NCBI RefSeq assembly: GCF_002443255.2
Contig: NW_019211454.1
Location: forward strand, 60,474,894 to 60,538,893
From: Varroa destructor
Taxonomy: Eukaryota; Arthropoda; Arachnida; Mesostigmata; Varroidae
DNA length: 64,000 nt
Direction of reading: 5' to 3'
The notes below the pieces were generated by a model. That model made no database searches and had not been told where the DNA came from. It was given only the letters and a program-made list of their open reading frames with translations. Both the position numbers and the translations under genes were made by a program. Positions 59,305 through 64,000 of this stretch are shown here, piece after piece. The stretch's first letter is position 1, and every line of letters begins with the position of its first letter.

Positions 59305-62140
59305 GCTCGTAAATTAAGAAGCTACTGCTTGCAACCTCAGCAGATTCCCGACGCTACGGTTGGGCGTACGGCGTCCGACAACATCCTGTCGAATTCAAAA
59401 CTACCGTTTCTTTGAGCTCTTCTTCCAATGTTGAAAATACGAATTGCTTAACATTACTTATATTTAGGTCTACGGATTTACGGTCACCTTCTCCTTTCGA
59501 AAGCCTCCAGGACACTGGGGTGTACTGGTAGGATTTTTATCAAGAGAGCCCTGCAGCAGTTGAGCTTGATATTCGTAGAAGATTTTGCGTGCAAGGTCCA
59601 CGCTTCTGCTCACAGTATCGATTATGGAAGAATTATGAATCTACAAATAAAAAAAAACTGACCTGAAATTATTTTAGTTACCTAAATGCTTGGGATTATT
59701 ACGTAATTAGCAATTGTTCGTAGAAAATTGTTTCTAGTTAAAGCTAACAACAAATAGATCAGGGAAGCAATGGTCACTGATGCATCGTCTGCAGAACAAT
59801 GATTCAGCATCGTATTAGACTAGCAGTCGTTGCATATATTGCTGTAAGACGTACACTCCCTACGGTCGAGTGTGACACCTCTTACCTTGACACATGCATG
59901 TACTATATAGAACTTGAAGCTACCGTACGTCATTACCGGTAGCAGCACTTCCCGACAGCAGCCCAGAGGCAAATCGATAATAGAGCATGTCAAACGTTGC
60001 TTTTTGTGGGGACCCTGTGTACTGACAAATATATTTTATCCAGGTGTTACGCACGAAAGCAATCACATGTTAGCCTAAACGATTGACACCCAACGATACT
60101 TTAAATGCGGAGTTTGATTAACTTCTGACACGCGTCTATGATCAGGCAGCATTTAGCGTATTTCCCAGTCTCATACAAATATCACTTTTGTTTTGTGCTT
60201 TGGCAAACTTTACAAGCTACAGCAGCCAAGCGCCGATATAATATATATATATATATTCAATGACTTTTGCTCAGTTCGATGTAGTATAAAGTACGATTGC
60301 TTGGCCATTAGAAATCAAAGGGTTTCGAATTGTTAAATCATTCACGAGTTGTGAGCAAACGGAAACGGTTCAACTGTCTCGATGATTGATTACCGGCAAA
60401 CGATGGCAAATTCAACCTCAGAGGGTACACAGACCCTGTTCCCCTAAAGAATCTAAAAAGTGACCTGGCTAGCTAGTGCAGCTTTACTGAATATTTGCTC
60501 GGAGAAAAATTGAGCCTGAAAGTACTTGTCGTCGACACGCGAGACTCAAAAAATTAAATGAAATTTATGTTTGTCGTTATCACAACTTGCCAGAACAGCC
60601 TTACCGATTCATATTTCAAAAAGAAAAAAAAACAGGACCTGCACTCTACTCAAACCAAGAAAGTATTGCTAACCAATTATCTCGTTGCAACGAGTCGAAA
60701 GCCTTGTAAATGTCAAGAACGCTAACTAATTAACTAGTTCAGCTACGACAACTGCGGCTGCCCGTATAGATTGCCCCGGATAGCCGCCACAAACCATTGC
60801 TTTTGACAAACAATTAAACATTCTATATTTAGGGAAAGATGATTATAAAACGAGGCCTAATGTACGCTTAACAAGAGGCATTGCATATGATTTACCTATA
60901 CCGTGGTATGTACACACAACGTACTCGGAACTACAAAAACAACACAGCTTCTTTACGGTGACATTGTAATCAAGGCTAGAATGATGGTAAACAGGGTAAC
61001 GGTGAACGTGCAGCTGATAGCACGCGCTAAGAATACCCGGCTTTCCGACGATCCGTACACTATCATAATTCAAACTTTCGCAACTAGCTGCGATGGCGTG
61101 CTACCACCCGCTAGAGCGCAAGAGGATTGGTCCTCATCTTGCATGGCAGATAATTGATGGAAAACATAGTCTAGTTATACGAAAAGATTCTAATATACGG
61201 ATATCTTCACTACAATGCAATGTGTCTAGCATTATGCCGATAAATCGCCAGTACGTCTAGTTTCAACGACCTTCGAAGCTCGAGGTTTCTTTTGCAAACC
61301 GGGTTGTACCTAAGGACGCTGCATTTCAAAACCCAACGACATAAGTCTTATAAAGGCCATACGGTTCGTAAACCAAAATTAGCTGTTATGTATCGCGTAT
61401 GTTTGACATCGAGCGTGGCCAAAATTAGCAGCCCGAAATCCACTAATTTGAAACATCTTAAAATTTCATTTAAAATAGTCTTCATTCTTATATAATACGT
61501 TCTTGGTATCTTCACGCCTGACTATGGGAAGATTAAATAAAGGGACATCGTTGATTACAAATATAGATACATTTTTTAAACATTTTATACCTGTCTTGAC
61601 GATGATGAAGTGGGAAATTGTTTACGTAATAAACTTTGCGATGCATTAGATAGTTAAACTGGAAACCAGACACAGACACAGTTCGTTTGTCGCTGGAGCT
61701 GACCGTTCGAAGCGTAGCTTTACGGTGCCACCGGACTCAAAACTCGAAAGCTTTATATCTGTAGAAAGGCAGGAGACTGCAACGCTTCTTAAATAATTTC
61801 TATTTATAATCAGATTCGGCAGCGTCTAAATTTGTCAGTAGATCAAAAAGTCTAAATAAACCGATTTCCTGAAAAGTTCTAGGCTAACGCATTACTATTC
61901 ATACTAGACCTTGCTAAGGTATTCGCTTGATAAAATATAACGCTTATTCGCCTGTGGTGGTACATATTCAACAACATGTTTGTATAAAAATATACAAAAG
62001 AGTATATTTATATAAATATATAGGTTGCAGGGTCACTGATGATCAATCATTCGTACGGCATCCTTTGTTGTAACACCTATAGGCACTAAAAGCTGTTTAG
62101 CCTGCTATTGCATCGGCGTGCTAGGCCCCCGAGCAGGACC
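59305..62140. other. Gene-free stretch with an AT repeat
   Basis: No recognised gene. An AT dinucleotide run lies at 60,236-60,257. The + frame at 60,903-61,157 is Val/Ile/Thr-rich and somewhat protein-like but starts at GTG, with its first ATG well inside. No family is recognised. Confidence 0.45.
60236..60257. repeat. AT dinucleotide run
   Basis: About eleven AT/TA units with one phase shift (ATATA then ATATAT...). Confidence 0.9.
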
Positions 62141-62149
62141 ACCAGAAAG

Positions 62150-62215
62150 CACCTGCCTGCACGGTTTAGCCTTGCACCTATTAAGAATACGTTGTTCTAG
62201 GTTCGTGGAAGCGCC
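62150..62215 (+). mobile_element. Possible SINE head fragment (copy D)
   Basis: GAATACGTTG, TTCTAGGTTCG recalls the B-box side of copy B (GACACGTTGCGGTCTAGGTTCG) with a three-base deletion. A GTTTAGCCTTGC upstream is a poor A-box. The match is short and the body sequence is absent. Confidence 0.25.
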
Positions 62216-62219
62216 CGTC

Positions 62220-64000
62220 CCTACATAATTGGTGGTGTATCGTAAAACGGGTGGCAACGTAACGGCACGTTCGTCTCGGTTCCTTTCAGCTATTGACTCT
62301 CATCGCTCATGTCTGAAACATCGTCCTTTTGTTTTGGCGAAATTCTGTTACGACTGGTACTATGGGGCTTTCAACCATGGAACCCTAATCTCGGACTGAT
62401 TCAAATATTACTTTAGACAAAAGCTGTAAACTGCTGTGAGTTGCCAGCTAAATCAATTCATAGTAAATCGAACAGATGCAGATCAAAGATGTAGTCTTCC
62501 CAAAAAGATGTCAAAAAGAACCAATGCGGGTTTTAAATCTCCTGCTTCCTCCTTATGCTCAATAACGAAGTTTCTATCATGGCAGAGGGCACAGTTCAAA
62601 GGGGTCTAGGTATGGAACAGGTTCAAACTCAATATTTCGGCGGCACGTTTTAAATTGTAACAAGTCCTTTATGTTGAGTCAAAAATAAAGGCTTACAACA
62701 ATGTCAGATGATGTGGGCAGCGCATCGTTTTGCAGGAAATAAAAAAGACATTGTCTTATAAAGACGGAATTTTCTCGTCGATCACACACTTTCGCAAAGG
62801 TATATCTTCCTCTTCTATTTGGGGACGCATTTGTATAGTAATAAACTCTAATTACTATTTGTCAATTCATTGTCTGTTTTCTGGTCTGATTTGAGCCTAT
62901 GTGACACCTACAATAACCGTATCTGCGTGACTGACAATCAGCGGACGAGGATTAGGCATTTCTACACCTCATTAGCTATAACATGTATCCTTCGTGCAAT
63001 ATAGTTACGCTATTAAATATTCGAATAGGAATTAGGCCCACTAAGAACGTTGGTGTATAACCGGTAGTTAGCTGATCTCATGACAGATGTTATGCTCTTG
63101 TCAGCCTGCACCCGTTGTCTTTCTTTCATGGCCCTTAGATATAATATGTCACCTTAAAAACTACGGCGATATTATTATAGACGATTAAAATGAAGTAAAA
63201 GGGTTCGAAGAAAACTGGTTAATTTCCACAAGCTGTCCCGAAATCAAATTGAGGGCTATTTAGCTCGGCAGTATCCGTCGTCAATCAATGAAGAGTTCAT
63301 AAAATTCAAGTATGACAATGAATGGAGCAGGAAGGACGTAGCTTTTCGAGTCGATAAATCATCAGTGGCTAGGGCAACCGTTGATGACCGAAGAGACATA
63401 TTGACGTGAAGTTGCCTCGTTATTGTGATTTTGAAGACGTAAAGGCATCATAAAATCGGCCATATACCGGCGGATCAAACAGACAATTCAATAAACGAAA
63501 TATAGTGTACTTGATCTTTGAAGTCAAGCCACTCTGAATGAACTATCGGAAACATTAATAAGTGTGTATGTATCGAATACTTAAAATAGGAAGCTGTTTC
63601 ATAATAGAACATTTATGATATGAGGTCGTACAACAAATATGTCACATTCATAACGCAACACAATACAGCTGAAGTTAAGAACTGGCGAATTTGTTTTATT
63701 CACGCGTACAAAAAACTTAACTTACCTCTATTACAGATGAACAAACTCATTCAGAACAGCTCCATCTTGACCACCCTTAATTACAGATAACAACGACATC
63801 TTCATGAAGCTTCATAAAATCACGTTTGCTTCGCGCGGGATAACTGTAATTTTCGACAGAAAGAATCTGCGTTAGCTCTAGAATGTCTATAAGCTTTCGT
63901 TTTCAGGCATACCACGTCCAATTTACGCTTACGGATGTTAAGTTAAACTATAGAAAATGACATTTCGTAACTTACGCAAAATGTCCCTTCTTACGCAAAA
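62220..64000. other. Gene-free stretch to the window end
   Basis: No convincing gene. At about 63,310-63,400 a + frame reads EWSRKDVAFRVDKSSVARA, faintly like a transposase helix-turn-helix ('rdiA.rv..S.ssV.R'), but no flanking sequence supports it. Confidence 0.4.

Noticed and set aside
63310..63400. Transposase helix-turn-helix (DVAFRVDKSSVARA)
   Set aside because: Too short and isolated; no neighbouring transposase blocks are legible.
1..64000. CRISPR arrays, operons, phage or bacterial genes
   Set aside because: There are no regularly spaced direct repeats, no long gene-dense frames and no ribosome-binding-site pattern. All recognisable sequence is eukaryotic mobile DNA.

Overview
The window reads as intergenic or transposon-graveyard DNA from a large animal (metazoan) genome. 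There are no operons, no ribosome-binding-site architecture and no long open frames. The base composition is AT-rich, CpG is not visibly depleted, and simple repeats and poly-A/poly-T runs are scattered throughout. The recognisable content is eukaryotic mobile DNA: a Ty3/gypsy-type LTR retrotransposon, mariner transposons, a pogo/Tigger-like fragment and a tRNA-derived SINE family. An invertebrate with mellifera/cecropia-like mariners is my best guess, but the sequence does not fix the phylum. Nearly every coding stretch is broken by stops and frameshifts, so this is old, neutrally decaying DNA.

Layout. 1-8,900: mostly featureless, with palindromes near 1.6 kb, a short tandem duplication near 2.15 kb and a GC-richer patch with a (GTC)9 run near 3.1 kb. 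About 8,900-12,550: a decayed gypsy element on the + strand, in the order gag (with zinc knuckle), reverse transcriptase, RNase H, integrase region. No LTRs could be recognised. 12,840-13,240: an odd stop-poor tract ending in an AAT run. 18,120-18,420: the N-terminal DNA-binding half of a Tigger/jerky-like transposase. About 20,520-21,015: a weak piggyBac-like trace. 26,400-27,105: a mariner transposase pseudogene, + strand. 31,246-31,291: a 46-bp inverted copy of part of a second mariner pseudogene, which itself lies at 31,814-32,640. Near 34.1, 57.1 and 59.2 kb (and perhaps 62.2 kb): related copies of a tRNA-derived SINE. 46.4-46.6 kb: a weak Tc1-like trace.

The only candidate for a living gene is a 148-codon ATG-initiated frame on the minus strand (58,126-57,680). 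It begins with a signal-peptide-like segment and carries N-glycosylation sequons. A TATAAAG lies about 95 bp upstream and an AATAAA about 30 bp downstream. It matches no family I know, and chance could produce a frame this long in 64 kb.

No functional system of interacting genes is visible. The most unusual structural signals are several short-loop, near-perfect inverted repeats with unrelated sequences (1.60, 23.30, 52.71 and 56.10 kb) and the 46-bp inverted copy inside mariner. All are what intrastrand template switching would leave behind.
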